This document shows positions 40,166 through 50,984 of a DNA stretch of 64,000 nt, piece after piece. The stretch covers positions 434,001 through 498,000 of the forward strand of contig CM071587.1 of assembly GCA_036426205.1 (NCBI GenBank), given 5' to 3'. Below the pieces are notes generated by a model that did not search any database, was not told the origin of the DNA, and was given only the letters and a program-made list of their open reading frames with translations. The translations under genes were made by a program, and so were the position numbers. The DNA is from Ascaphus truei (lineage: Eukaryota; Chordata; Amphibia; Anura; Ascaphidae). Every line of letters starts with the position of its first letter. The first letter of the stretch is position 1.

Positions 40166-40710
40166 TCCCAGCCGCACCTCCTGGGTCCCCACTCACACCT
40201 CCTGCTGCCTGTGTTCCAGCTCCTACTGCCCATGTTTCACCTCCTACTGCCCCTGCCACTGCCCTTGTTGCAGTTCCTGCTGCCCCAGCCGCAGCTCCTG
40301 CTGCCCGTGTTGCCCATCCTGCGGCTCCTGCTGCTGCTCCTCTGGCTGCACCTGCCACTACTGCTGCTCCCCGGTGACCTGCTGCAGCAGTGAGAGTAGA
40401 TGCCCTTGCATTTAGAGTCATCAGACACTTGATGCGCCAGCAGAGCAATGAGTAGCAGTATGGGGCAGGTCACCGCAGCCCTGAATGGTCTTACATGGGC
40501 TGTCCAGCGAGGCATGGAGAGCCTCCGAGCCCCATCGATGTTCACAACTCGGCAGCATCAAGCGTGTCCCTGCCCACCTTAGGGGTCTCCTTGGTGCTGA
40601 TGACTCCACCTCCTCCATCCACTGTGGAGTCATTCACACCACCTCCAGAACCGGTGGTCCCTGGAAGATTGAGGCGTGGCAGGCCTAACACCAGGGGGGC
40701 CTTGTGAGCC
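40166..40710 (+). pseudogene. Remnant of a transposon-derived DNA-binding protein (AT-hook-like end)
   Basis: In the frame that reads VPPPAAH in the array, the sequence continues VPAAPAAAPAARVAHPAAPA and then, after a stop, ALAFRVIRHLMRQQSNE and stop. Further on it reads TPPPPSTVESFTPPPEPVVP followed by GRLRRGRPNTRGAL and a stop. RRGRP is an AT-hook core. A Pro-rich linker, a short basic helix and a basic tail are typical of Myb/SANT-type accessory proteins of Harbinger-like transposons, but no SANT domain is visible here. Stops and frame changes make it non-functional. Family assignment is tentative. Confidence 0.35.
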
Positions 40711-41261
40711 GGGCAGGTCGGGTCCAAAGAAGAGGAGGAGAAGACTTTGTGTACATAGTTTTGAAGTTATTTCCTCCGTAAAAAAATTGCGATTAAAAGT
40801 TTTGTTCCCGGCTTCTGCCTCCTGGTAATTATTGTTATAATATGTTGACACATTATTGCCCATTCATACTTAATACAGTCAGGATTCTACAGTATACCAT
40901 AGGAACTGTCACTTCCATACAGACTGGGACATATAGTGTGGATCTGCGAGTTGAGCCGATCTGCCGACACCTGGGAGCCCTCTTTCCTGAGGCCCTCTAT
41001 GGCGTGCCGCTGTCTCACCTTTTGGGACATGCTGGACTCCTCTCCTCTTGTCCTCCCAGAACTTAACATTTCTAAAACCTTCCTCGAACCTTCCTGCTAT
41101 CCTAAATACTCTCCCGTGATGTCAAAATCCCTATGGTAACAGATCTTTTTGGTCAACGCGAGAGCATGGTAACGCTAATCCCCTTTGTGGATACAAGTTA
41201 TAGGTTTCAATACGTTAGATGGGGGTAACATCAGGATAAAACATTTGACGGACTTCTGAGG

Positions 41262-41735
41262 ATCTAGCCCAAAGACTGAGCCACTGATTGAGCCTCCTGT
41301 GCTGAAGCAGAGAAATCCTGAAGACCTGAGCTGATGGTGGCCCTTGAGTACTGGAGTTGGCCAATGACTGAGTCTCTGATTGAGCCACCTGTGCTGAAGC
41401 AGGGATATCCTGAAGACCTGAGCTGATAGTGGCCCTTGAGGACTGGAGTTGGCCAATGACTGAGCCTCTGATTGAGCCACCTGTGCTGAAGCAGAGATAA
41501 CCTGAAGACCTGAGCTGATGGTGGCCCTGGAGGACTGGAGTTGGCCAATGACTGAGCCTCTGATTGAGCCACCTGTGCTGAAGCAGAGATAACCTGAAGA
41601 TCTGAGCTGATGGTGGCCCTTGAAGACTGGAGTTGGCCAATGACTGAGCGTCTGATTGAGTCACCTGTGCTGAAGCAGGGATATCCTTAAAGCCTGACCT
41701 GTTGGTGGCCCTTGAGGATTAGAGTCGGTCACCCC
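41262..41735. mobile_element. Fold-back MITE, family A, right arm amplified in tandem
   Basis: Five tandem copies, about 92 nt each, of the right half: TGATTGAGCCACCTGTGCTG, AAGCAG, then CCTTGAGGACTGGAGTTGGC. The last copy ends in ACCCCTGTA. The inserted direct repeats are unusual for a fold-back element. Confidence 0.75.
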
Positions 41736-42126
41736 TGTACTAAAAGTGGTTGCTCAGATGGATCAGAAGTGCTCCTGATGGCAGGAGAGAGCTGTCGTGT
41801 AACACACACTCCTGACATTTGCTATGGAAAGATCAGGTCAGTAAATTCTCAAACAGCGCTAAGAGTCGCCATGGACGAGCTCTGTGTATAATCTGACATG
41901 CTGCTATTTACAAATGTCCATCTAATCCCAGAACATGGCACTTAAGGTGCTGGCTACAGTAATTGTGGAGGCACAAGATTAAATTACCAGAACAAAGGGC
42001 AGATCAAGACACTGTTTGCAATGGCCTTACTGTTACACGTTAAGAAAATAACACTGTTATATACAATTATAACTACAGTGTATACACTGCACACTTATAC
42101 TATAAACAAAACCCATGCCCTATAGC
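41736..42126. other. Intergenic, no feature seen
   Basis: No repeats, frames or splice-paired exons recognised. Confidence 0.4.
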
Positions 42127-42190
42127 AGGGGTGAAGCAGGGATATCCTGGATGTTTCTGGCCCTTGAGGACTGGAGTTTGCCACCCCATG
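42127..42190. mobile_element. Fold-back MITE, family A, internally deleted
   Basis: GCAGGGGTGAAGCAGGGATA and CCCTTGAGGACTGGAGTTTG remain from a mostly deleted copy. Confidence 0.55.
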
Positions 42191-42240
42191 CCTATAGAAA
42201 TGATACATTTATTGGTAACTGATTACAATAAGGGGTAAGG

Positions 42241-42243
42241 GTG

Positions 42244-42317
<74 letters not shown>

Positions 42318-42475
42318 TTTTCTCTCTCCTCTCTCTCTCTCTTCTTTCTCTCTCCCCCCCCAACCTCTCTCTCCCCTACCCCGTCTCTCTCCCACCACTC
42401 TCCCTACCCCACCACTTTCTCTCTCCCACCTCTCTCTCTCTCACTCCCCCACCTCTCCCTCTCTCCCCCAATACA
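42241..42475. repeat. CT microsatellite
   Basis: Long (CT)n tract followed by C-rich CTCTCCC variants. Confidence 0.95.
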
Positions 42476-43125
42476 CATAATGACCCACCCAGGCCACCAC
42501 ACTATACACACCACCCTTTACTGTGGGGGGATACCTCCAGTGCAGCGCCGGGGCGGATGGGAAAGTTGAGCCCGACTCCGGGCGCGCATGCGGGAGTGGG
42601 GCCTCAGTGAAGGCCGTGCCTCAGGTAGGGAGAGAAGGATAGTTGTCTACGCTCCCCGGACCCCCCCTCCCAGCACCCCTGCCCCCCCTCCCCATACAAC
42701 CCTGTCCCCCCTCCCCGCACTACCTCGCCATTCCCCTCTAACAATGGCTTCTCACACCAGACTCTACGCACCCAGAGACACATATGCGCTGACGCCACAT
42801 ATTTGGGACACGTATTTATACTGTTATAGAATTAGGCCGGCGCTGCGTTAGTATTCTGCGCTAAAGACAGACTTACGCCGCATTTAAGGGGAGGGGGAAA
42901 ACCAACGCAGGAAACCATCCCGAAAAGTAACGTAAGCCGCACATTCCTTAACACACAGACCTGCGCAAAAGTAACTCCGCCCCTAACTCCTCCCACTCAC
43001 CCCATCATTTCTTCATCTCGTCGCAGGTAGACCTGCAATTGGCGACACCAAGATTAATACACAGCCGCCGCCTGGTGAAGGTATATTTCAGCGCGAGTTG
43101 GAACAAAGTAACGACTTTGCATCAA
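42476..43125. other. Intergenic, CpG-containing, no gene seen
   Basis: CACACC/CCCC-rich sequence around 42650-42720, then mixed sequence. No exon or promoter could be supported. Confidence 0.4.
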
Positions 43126-43134
43126 AACTTTTCC

Positions 43135-43258
43135 TCTGATACATAATAAAATCCCTGCTCTCTGATTGGGCAAGGTGCAAGCACATTCGTGCAAGGTACT
43201 CGGCAATTAGCGCCCGGAATTTTGACAAATCAGAGAGCCGGGATTTCATTAATACCTC
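43135..43258. mobile_element. Short palindromic MITE
   Basis: AAAATCCCTGCTCTCTGATT on the left and AATCAGAGAGCCGGGATTTC on the right are inverted. The centre holds AAGCACATTCGTGCAAGGTA. Confidence 0.55.
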
Positions 43259-43682
43259 AAATTACAATATTTAGCCTATAATTGAAATGATAATTTTGCC
43301 GCTGCACAATTGTAGGCACAAACTGCACGAACAGCAGTGCATGTTACATACACATGTAACCTTATTTCCTAACCCCGAAGTCGCAGGAAGAAACAATCAA
43401 TGCTGTATCTCTGGGGACAGGAAAAGCCGCGGCTGTCTGCGGAGGGTCTGTTCCTCCAGAAGGAAATACCCCACCCGCCCGCTCCCTCACAGAGAGATTT
43501 CCCACAGTCAGAATCCCCCGGCACAGAGAGAACATTAACTCCATCTGCATACGCCTGTCCTTCGCGATGCCGGTAACAATGTAACATTCTGATATCATGC
43601 ACAAGTCTGATCGGTAAAATGCATGGAGAATCTGAGCTATATGTTGGGGAAACGATGCAGCCATTGTAATCAGTTTGATGAC

Positions 43683-43830
43683 CTTAGGCTACGCTTATAG
43701 TGCCGGCAATGGTGACTCGACAGTGACGTCAGGCTGTGGTCGCTGGAAAAATCAAATTGAGATGAATTCTAGTGATTGCGACCAAGCTGTCGCTCTGTCG
43801 CGCCGCGCTTACTATAAGCGCACGCAACGG
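43683..43830. mobile_element. MITE family B, short copy
   Basis: TTAGGCTACGCTTATAGTGC at the left and CGCGCTTACTATAAGCGCAC at the right, related to the element at 37894. Confidence 0.55.
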
Positions 43831-43837
43831 CGGCAAT

Positions 43838-44128
43838 GCATTTCCTCCTCCCATCCTACACCGCTTCCTAACTCTCCTCCTTCCTTCCTCTACTCTTTTT
43901 CCGCTGTCACAGAGGAGGATGTGTAGTTGCTGATCTCCTCTTCTCCCTCTACCACTTGCCCTCTTGACCACATTACTTCCCATCTCCTAAAACCTCTCGC
44001 TCCTACTATAATCCCTACGCTCACACACATTTTTAACGCCTCCCTCTACTCTGGTACCTTTCCCTCCTCCTACAAACATGCAACAGTTATACCATTACTC
44101 AAAAACAGCAAGCTTGACCCTACCTGTC
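43838..44128 (+). pseudogene. L2-type LINE reverse transcriptase fragment, 5' part
   Basis: The + frame includes LLISSSPSTTCPLDHITSHL and YKHATVIPLLKNSKLDPTC, the region upstream of the RT fingers in L2/CR1-group elements. There is one stop near 43925. It is interrupted at 44129 by an LTR retrotransposon and resumes in the same frame at 50194. Confidence 0.8.
44125..44128 (+). other. Target-site duplication TGTC, left copy
   Basis: TGTC directly before the LTR element and again at 50190-50193. Removing the element plus one copy restores the LINE reading frame exactly, so this is the insertion footprint. Confidence 0.8.
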
Positions 44129-45883
44129 TGTAGCCCCGAGGTAAAATTACACTTTCTGGCCCCCCTCCGCGAGAGCCTTGTGGTAGCGGGTGCCGCCGGA
44201 GGCTGCGATGGACCCGCCGGCACTTCGCGAGGTTGGGGGCCAGTGCAGGGAGCAGCGCGAGGTGTTGAGGCGCAGGCCGGTTGCCGGGGACGCGATCGGG
44301 CCGTCGCTAAGGCCGCGATCGCGTTGCCACCGGCCCGGCGGCTTGTGAAGAGGGCGCCGCCATTGCGCGTTAGCTCGCGCATGCGCAGTAGGCGGCAAGC
44401 GCAAGGTAGGACCCCAGAGCTAGGGAGAGATTGCGCGAGAGTAGGGAAGTGTAGAGAGAGATTGCGGCGGCCATTAGGAGTTCGCGCATGCGCAGGGCAA
44501 GTGCGCACGCGGCCCCAATGCTTAGGCAGCCCCCTGGGAACTACAATTCCCAGGAGGCATAGGGAGACAGGCATCAGGTACCTGATAGCGGCCAATAGGG
44601 CTGGAGGAAGCTCAGCCCGGGAATATAGATACATTTCCCGGGCTTTGCACAGGCAGTCAGGAAGAGGCAGAGGAAGGAGTAGGAAGGGTGTAGGGAGTGA
44701 GGGCTCCTGCACCAGGTAAGGGTTCTCCTTAGGTCCCCAGGCAGGCCCCAATTCCCTGTTAGGGCAGGGGGTAACTGAAGAGGGACGGCCCTAGATAAGG
44801 AGGTCACCCTTAGGTGTGAGAGGTGCAGGTTTAGCAGTGCCACAGCGGGTAGAGCTGTGCGCACTGGCAAATAGGCACAGAGTGCGAGCAGTGGGTATTT
44901 GCTGCGGGTTCCAGTATATGGTGTGTGTTATGCCTGCTGTGTGTGTGTCGTTGCATGTGCTGGGCGCAGTGTGTGCAGCGTGTGTGAATGTCTGCAGGCT
45001 GACGGTGAGAGCTGTGTGTCTGCTGCAGGCTGTTAGGAGTAGCGAGTAGATAGTTATTCGTGAGGATTAGGGACGTGGGTAGCTAGGGGAGGGGGGCAGG
45101 TTATTACTCCGCAGGCCCTAGGAGTTTTCCCCAAGCCACCCCAGGTTGCGGTTCATCAGGGACAGGCCCTAGGTTAGGGTTCCTGTCACGTTAGGGTTAG
45201 TTAGGGATAGACAGGGATAGCGGCGGTTGCTGTTCCCGTGATTCGGTTGCTGTTGCCGTGAGACGGTTGTGTTCCAGCGAAGCGGTGGGACCCTCGTTGG
45301 GGTCCTGGAGAAGTACCTGGATAGGATCAGACGGATGCATTGCACGTCTGACCCTTTGAGAAGAGTGTTGCAGGCCCGAGCATCGGAGTGCTCGGAAGGT
45401 ATTTCTACATAAGTGCACCAACAGGCCTAACAGATAATTTAGTGACTGCGCAGTCACCCACGACCTCCGTAGGAGTACGGGACATTGGGTGTGGGGGATT
45501 ACAGGACACTGGGTGGGAACACCAGACATTGGGCTGAGGTGATACGGTTAAGGTGATAAGGTTATGATGTTATGTAATGTGTTATATGTGTGTTAGTAAA
45601 GTGTTAGTTATTGTTTCCATCGCATATGTGTGTTATTGTATTTCTTACCCAGGGCTATCTTTCATAACGGGGATCCTGGGTAAGTGGAGGCGCTGCACCA
45701 GGTAAATGGTAAGGGTTTCCCCAGGCTCCCAGCTAGCGGAGGCTCAGTTCTCCTGGAGCCACAGGTGTTATACAGTTACCAGTAGTCCCTTAGAAGAGGT
45801 GTGCCGCAAGGAAAGGGAACGGTTAGACCACAGGGGCCAATGTGAGATTGGGTGGGTCAGGCCGGTTCACAAAAAGGGCTACA
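44129..45883 (+). repeat. 5' LTR, 1755 bp
   Basis: Starts TGTAGCCCCGAGG and ends AAAAAGGGCTACA. It carries a short downstream run of telomere-like TTAGGGTTAGTTAGGG (45182-45200). Its counterpart is 48189-50189. It is GC-rich at the start and AT-rich near the end. Confidence 0.85.
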
Positions 45884-45885
45884 TT

Positions 45886-45904
45886 TGGAGGCGCTGCTGA
45901 GAGA
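45886..45904 (+). other. Candidate primer binding site
   Basis: TGGAGGCGCTGCTGAGAG follows the 5' LTR after two bases and begins TGG, as tRNA-primed sites do. The matching tRNA was not identified. Confidence 0.4.
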
Positions 45905-45960
45905 TCAGACCTGGGGTGCCCTGTATGTTTTTCTAAATTGTGTCCTATTTTTGTTTCGCC

Positions 45961-47115
45961 ATGGGGAAGCCCTCAAGGCGGAGGAAGCCACGTGCTAATT
46001 TCCCGGCCGCGCGGGAAAATGTTGCCAACAGTTATCCAGGACTGGCGGGAAAACCCGAGCCCCGCCCCCACACTGTGAGTGACTCGGTACCGAGCTCGCA
46101 ACATTCCCCAAAAGACTGTGCTGCCACTCCTCTAGAGTCCACCAGGGGGAGGGAGTGTCTTGAGCAGAAATCAGCAATTTCTGTTCCCCCTAAGGAAAGC
46201 AAGGGATGCCGAGAAAAACACCCTTGGCTGTATAGAATCATACGGGCCCCCCATTTAGTCTTGCCAATGGTGGTATGCCCGTGTGCGTTAAGCGACTGGA
46301 AGGTGACGGGTGGCTGGACGGACGGAGCATCTGAGTTACCAGTCGCCCTCACGTTGACAGGGGTAGACGGGGAAGAATGCCTGCACGGCCGTCTGAATGA
46401 ATGTGAGTGTGCCGTTGGTGAGCTGACCCAAGGGCCTAAGTGTCCTGACTGTGCGGCGCAGTTCCTGCAACCCAAACCGCCAGCGGCAGAGGACACTGTT
46501 GCCAAAATGGAGTGTTCCCTCTCCGAGGATGAGAGAGACTGCCAGGGGTTACACCCTGATGTGTATGAGCCCTGGCAATTGCCAGGAATAGAGGTCACGG
46601 TGCTAATGTGTCCTTGCCTGAGTGGAGCCTACAAAGAGGGAGTCGCACTGTCCCAGTTACCGATAGGCTTCAAGTCAGCCCAGGTGGAGGGAGAGACGTT
46701 TACCCAGTGTTTTAGCACCATTTGTGACTGTCCTAGAGGTGCACTGGCGTGGGAGCCCCAATGTGAGTGTTGCGGGGCCTGGTTCCTAAAGCCTATCCTA
46801 CCCCAGGCGGCGGAACCAGCAGAGAAAGAAGAGGAGGAGCCGGACCTCTCTCCTAAAGTAAGTTATGCTTGTCATCAGTTTGTCCTAATTCCAGAGGCCT
46901 CCGGGGACCCGTGTGTCCAGACCACTGTTGCAGACCCTCTCAAAGGGGACATTGAAATGGTAGAGCAGGAACCTCTGATGGCGGAACATGCGGAGAAAGA
47001 TGCGCCTGATGATGCTACCAAGGTGGGTGAAGCCGCTACTAATTCTTCCACTTCAGCGATGGAGGTGGTGGAGGGGCCGTGTGCCCAAATGGACTTTCTA
47101 GACGCTGAGCCTTAG
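45961..47115 (+). CDS. LTR element ORF, 384 residues, with duplicated Cys-rich domain
   Basis: ATG at 45961 sits in a strong context (GCCATGG). The start is basic (GKPSRRRKPR). Two copies of a 65-70 residue domain lie at about 104-172 and 215-279. Both have the order CPC, a spacer with LP(V/I), V(D/E)GE, CxC, CxxC, then FLxP (FLQP, FLKP). Six or more cysteines are shared in spacing, which suggests metal binding (inference). The tail is acidic. No gag capsid, protease or RT motif was recognised. The frame ends at TAG, but the sequence after it stays open in another frame, so this copy may have one lost base. Function unknown. Confidence 0.6.
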   Translation: MGKPSRRRKPRANFPAARENVANSYPGLAGKPEPRPHTVSDSVPSSQHSPKDCAATPLESTRGRECLEQKSAISVPPKESKGCREKHPWLYRIIRAPHLVLPMVVCPCALSDWKVTGGWTDGASELPVALTLTGVDGEECLHGRLNECECAVGELTQGPKCPDCAAQFLQPKPPAAEDTVAKMECSLSEDERDCQGLHPDVYEPWQLPGIEVTVLMCPCLSGAYKEGVALSQLPIGFKSAQVEGETFTQCFSTICDCPRGALAWEPQCECCGAWFLKPILPQAAEPAEKEEEEPDLSPKVSYACHQFVLIPEASGDPCVQTTVADPLKGDIEMVEQEPLMAEHAEKDAPDDATKVGEAATNSSTSAMEVVEGPCAQMDFLDAEP

Positions 47116-48209
47116 CCGCTGAAGGCGGAGCTCCAGATGTTGGAACCCCAAATGTCGGTTCCAGACCCGGTTCCGAGTGGGAACCACCGAGACCAGAACC
47201 ACAGATCCCGGAAGGCCAGGGTAAGGTGTTTATACCCCCGCCCTTGTGTGATGAGTCCAGCGACCAACCGAGCGTGGTGATGCGCCTGCCGGCGGACCCC
47301 TCCAGTGAGGTCACCGAGCCAACCACCTCCACTGATGCAGACCATGATATGGGCCCGTGTGCCCTGGAACGGCCAGTCCGGCCCACCACCGAGGTACCAG
47401 CGGTCCCAGGTTTGGGATCAGTACCTGCCGACAACGATAGGGGTAAGTTGACTGCCCCAGGGGTGTCGGGTGTGAGCTCCCCAGTGATCGTGGAGCCTGG
47501 TGACTCCAAAGGTAGGGTCACCCGGGCGATGGGCTCACCCCGTCATTGCGTCCTGGTGGAGGTGTCTCCCCCAGAAGACCTCTGCAGATCATGGAACGAA
47601 TCCGACCTCATCCAGGTATCCGGTGTAGCGGACCGGAGCGACACATACTCCTGCACGAGGTGTCTCCAAGTTTGGCCTTCCCGAGACCCGGGTCTACCCG
47701 AAGAAGTTGTGCTGTCCACAGAAGGTGTCACCGTTAAAGGGATTGCTGGAGCGGACAAAGACTGTGTTGAGACCGCTCCGGTAGTTGTGGCCTCTCCCAT
47801 GTGCACGATGAAGCGTTATGTTCGCCATGTGGTGGACCGAGGAAAGAGACTGAACCTTCCTGTCTCCCATGAGATGAAACCGGAGGGTCCGGCAAGGGTC
47901 AATACCCCAGACCCCTTACTATTTTTTTCGCGAGGGGGAGGCGGTGGGTTGGTGCAAAGGACTGGTCTTGAGCTCCAAAAGACTCACAGGAGTCAAGGTG
48001 GGATACCCTCACCCAATCAGTTAGGGGCACTCCACTCTGAGACACAGCTGGCCTCGGGTATCCATATGAGTATTGATGACAAAATGCATGCTACATGTGA
48101 TATGATTTATGCCATGTATTTTCCACTGTATAAATCTCTGTATGGTTGCTACCCAAGCGAGATCGTTGGGATTCTGCGAGGGGGAGAATGTAGCCCTGAG
48201 GTAAAATAA
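47116..48209 (+). CDS. LTR element second frame, about 350 residues, no clear start
   Basis: This frame is open from within the end of the preceding frame to a stop at 48207-48209, which lies just inside the 3' LTR. There is no ATG near its start. It is Pro/Ser/Val-rich with SDTYSCTRCLQVW, a possible third, degenerate CxxC copy. It ends with a motif rich in aromatic residues (MIYAMYFPLYKSLYGCYPSE). Probably the continuation of the first frame after a single-base loss. Function unknown. Confidence 0.45.
48176..48188 (+). other. Polypurine tract
   Basis: GCGAGGGGGAGAA directly before TGTAGCCC of the 3' LTR, as needed for plus-strand priming. Confidence 0.75.
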
Positions 48210-50189
48210 CACTTTCTGGCCCCCCTCCGCGAGTGCCGTGTGGTAGCGGGTGCCGCCGGAGGCTGCGACGGACCCGCCGGCACTTCGCGAGGGTGGGGGC
48301 CAGTGTAGGGAGCAGCGCGAGGTGTTGAGGCGCAGGCCGGTTGCCGGGGACGCGATCGGGCCGTTGCTAAGGCCGCGATCGCGTTGCCACCGGCCCGGCG
48401 GCTTGTGAAGAGGGCACCGCCATTGCGCGTTAGCTCGCGCATGTGCAGTAGGCGGCAAGCGCAAGGTAGGACCCCAGAGCTAGGGAGAGATCGCGCGAGA
48501 GTAGGGAAGTGTAGAGAGAGAGAGGTGCAGGTTTTAGCAGTGCCACAGCGGTAGAGCTGTGCGCACTGGCAAATAGGCACAGAGTGCGAGCAGTGGGTAT
48601 TTGCTGCGGGTTCCAGTATATGTGTGTGTTTATGCCTGCTGTGTGTGTGTCGTTGCATGTGCTGGGCCAGGTGTTGCAGCGTGTGTGGAATGTCTGCAGG
48701 TCTGACGTGAGAGCTGTGTGTCTGCTGCAGGCTTGTTAGAGTACAGTCGAGTATCAGTGTTATTCGTGAGGATTAGAGGACGTGGGTAGCTAGGGGAGGG
48801 GCAGGTATTACTACTACTCCGCGGCCCTAGAGTTTTCCCAAGCCACCCCAGGGTTGCGGTTCATCAGGGACGGCCCTAGGTTAGGGTTTCCTGTCACGTT
48901 AGGGTTAGTTAGGGATAACAGGGATAGCGGCGGTTGCTGTTCCCGTATTCGGTTCTGTTTGCCGTGAGACGGTTGTGTTTCCAGCGAAGCGGTGGGACCC
49001 TCGTTGGGTCCTGAGAAGTACCTGGATAGGATCAACGGATGCTCAGCACGTCTGACCCTTTGAGAAGAGTGTTGCATGCCCCGAGCACGGAGTGCTCGGA
49101 AGTATTTCTACATAATTGCACCAACAGGCCTAACAGATAATTTAGTGACTGCGCAGTCACCCACGACCTCCTAGGAGTACGGGACATTGGGTGTGGGTGA
49201 TTACAGACACTGGGTGGGAACACCAACATTGTGGCTGAGTGGATACGGTTAAGGTGATAAGGTTATGATGTTATTGTAATGTGTTATATTGGTTTTAGTA
49301 AAGTGTTAGTTATTGTTTCCATCGCATATGTGTGTTATTGTATTTCTTCCCCAGGGCTATCTTTCATAACGGGATCCTGGGTAAGTGGGGGCCTGCACCA
49401 GGTAAATGGTAAGGGTTTCCCCAGGCTCCAGAGACTAGAGGAGGCTCAATCTCCTGGAGCCACACAGGGTGTTATNNNNNNNNNNNNNNNNNNNNNNNNN
49501 NNNNNNNNNNNNNNNNNNNNNNNNNNNNNNNNNNNNNNNNNNNNNNNNNNNNNNNNNNNNNNNNNNNNNNNNATTGCGGCGGCCATTAGGAGTTCGCGCA
49601 TGCGCAGGGCAAGTGCGCACGCGCCTGCCCAATGCTTAGGCAGCCCCCTGGAACTACAATTCCCCAGAGGCATAGGAGACAGGCATCAGTGTCCTGATAG
49701 CGGCCAATAGGGCTGGAGGAGCTCAGCCCGGAATATAGATACATTTCCCGGGCTTTTCACAGGCAGTCAGAAGAGTCATAGGAAGGATGTAGGAAGGGTG
49801 TAGGAGGTGAGGGCTCCTGCACCGGTAAGGGTTCTCCTTAGGTCCCCAGGCAGCCCTCAATTCCCTGTTAGGGCAGGGGGTAACTGAAGAGGGACGGCCC
49901 TAGATAAGGAGTGTCACCTTAGTGTGAGAGTGTGCAGGTTTTTAGCAGTGCCACAGCGGAGTAGAGCTGTGCGCACTGGCAAATAGCACCAGAGTGCGAG
50001 CAGTGGGTATTTGCTGCGGGTTCCAGTATATGTGTGTGTTTATGCCTGCTGTGTGTGTGTCGTTGCATGTGCTGGGCACAGTTACCAGTAGTCCCTTAGA
50101 AGAGGTGTGCCGCAAGGAAAGGGACCGGTTAGCCCACAGGGGCCAATGTGAGATTGGGTGGGTCAGGCCGGTTCACAAAAAGGGCTACA
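48189..50189 (+). repeat. 3' LTR with gap and out-of-order segments
   Basis: Starts TGTAGCCCTGAGG and ends GGGCTACA. Relative to the 5' LTR, 48510-49475 matches about 44815-45770. Then, after the N run, 49573-50085 matches the earlier part, about 44462-44960, before the end part follows. The order therefore cannot be that of a normal LTR and is probably a gap-fill error. Confidence 0.75.
49476..49572. other. Assembly gap (N)
   Basis: 97 N inside the 3' LTR. Confidence 0.98.
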
Positions 50190-50193
50190 TGTC

Positions 50194-50707
50194 TTTCTAA
50201 CTATCGGCCTGTCTCCCTCCTGCCTTTTGCATCTAAACTCCTTGAACGTCTTGTAATCTCTCGCTTGCTCCATTTTCTCAACACCTATTCCCTCCAAGAC
50301 CCTCTACAATCTGGCTTCTGGACTGCTCACTCCACTGAAACAGCCCTCACTAAAATAACTAATCACCTCCATGCTGCCAAAGACAGAGGTCATTACACTC
50401 TGCTCATATTACTCGACCTCTCTGCAGCATTTGACACATTGGACCACCCTCTTCTCCTTCACATTCTCCATACTCTTGGCATTTGTAACAAAGCTCTATC
50501 CTGGATCTCCTCTTACCTCTCCCATCGTACTTTCAGTGCCTCTTTTGCTAACACCTCCTCCTCTATCGTCTCTCTGTGGGGGTACCCAAGGGCTCTGTCC
50601 TTGGACCTCTTCTCTTTTCTCTGTGCACACTCTCTCTAGGTGACTTAATCACATCTTTGGGGTAAAATATCCCCTCTATGCTGATGACACAAATCAACTT
50701 TTCGACC
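50194..50707 (+). pseudogene. L2-type LINE reverse transcriptase fragment, 3' part
   Basis: Continues the LINE frame from 44128: [32 protein letters not shown] and, after a frame change near 50590, LYADDT (about 50675). SNYRPVS, the D-x-SAAFD box and YADD are reverse transcriptase blocks of the L2/CR1 group. Truncated after the YADD box and not functional. Confidence 0.85.
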
Positions 50708-50880
50708 ACCTGTGTGTGAGCTCACACACTGTCATGCTGCCCCCTGTGTGTGAGCTCACACACTGTTACACTGCCCCCTCTGTGCGACCTCACACGATGT
50801 CACACTGTCCACTGTGTGTGAGCTCACACGATGTCACACTGCCCCCTGTGTGTGAGCTCACACGATGTCACACTGCCGAC
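50708..50880. repeat. 36-bp tandem repeat with TGTGAGCTCACA palindrome
   Basis: Five units containing TGTGTGTGAGCTCACACAC and TGTCACACTGCCCCC. Each unit has a perfect palindrome, so the array can form clustered short hairpins. Confidence 0.8.
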
Positions 50881-50984
50881 AGGGGAGGAGATCCAGACAG
50901 GTGTCCCGGGCCCGATGGCTGCCGGGGTGTCTGGCGGCCCACGCTGCAAATTGGCCCCGACCTCTGGCCAGGCCCAGCTGCCGG

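Larger units (their letters stand above)
44129..50189 (+). mobile_element. LTR retrotransposon, non-autonomous, nested in a LINE
   Basis: The element begins TGTAGCCC and ends GGGCTACA (perfect 8-bp inverted ends) at both LTRs. It has a 4-bp TGTC target duplication, a 1755-bp 5' LTR, an internal region of about 2.3 kb and a purine-rich tract (GCGAGGGGGAGAA) immediately before the 3' LTR. The tract-to-TGTAG layout resembles Ty3/gypsy-type elements (inference). The interior encodes the frames at 45961 and 47116 but no protease, reverse transcriptase or integrase motif was seen. So the element probably depends on a partner, or its pol was lost. Confidence 0.82.

Noticed and set aside
44095..44751. 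218-codon minus-strand frame
   Set aside because: Antisense to the 5' LTR, repeated in the 3' LTR, with no domain or splice support.
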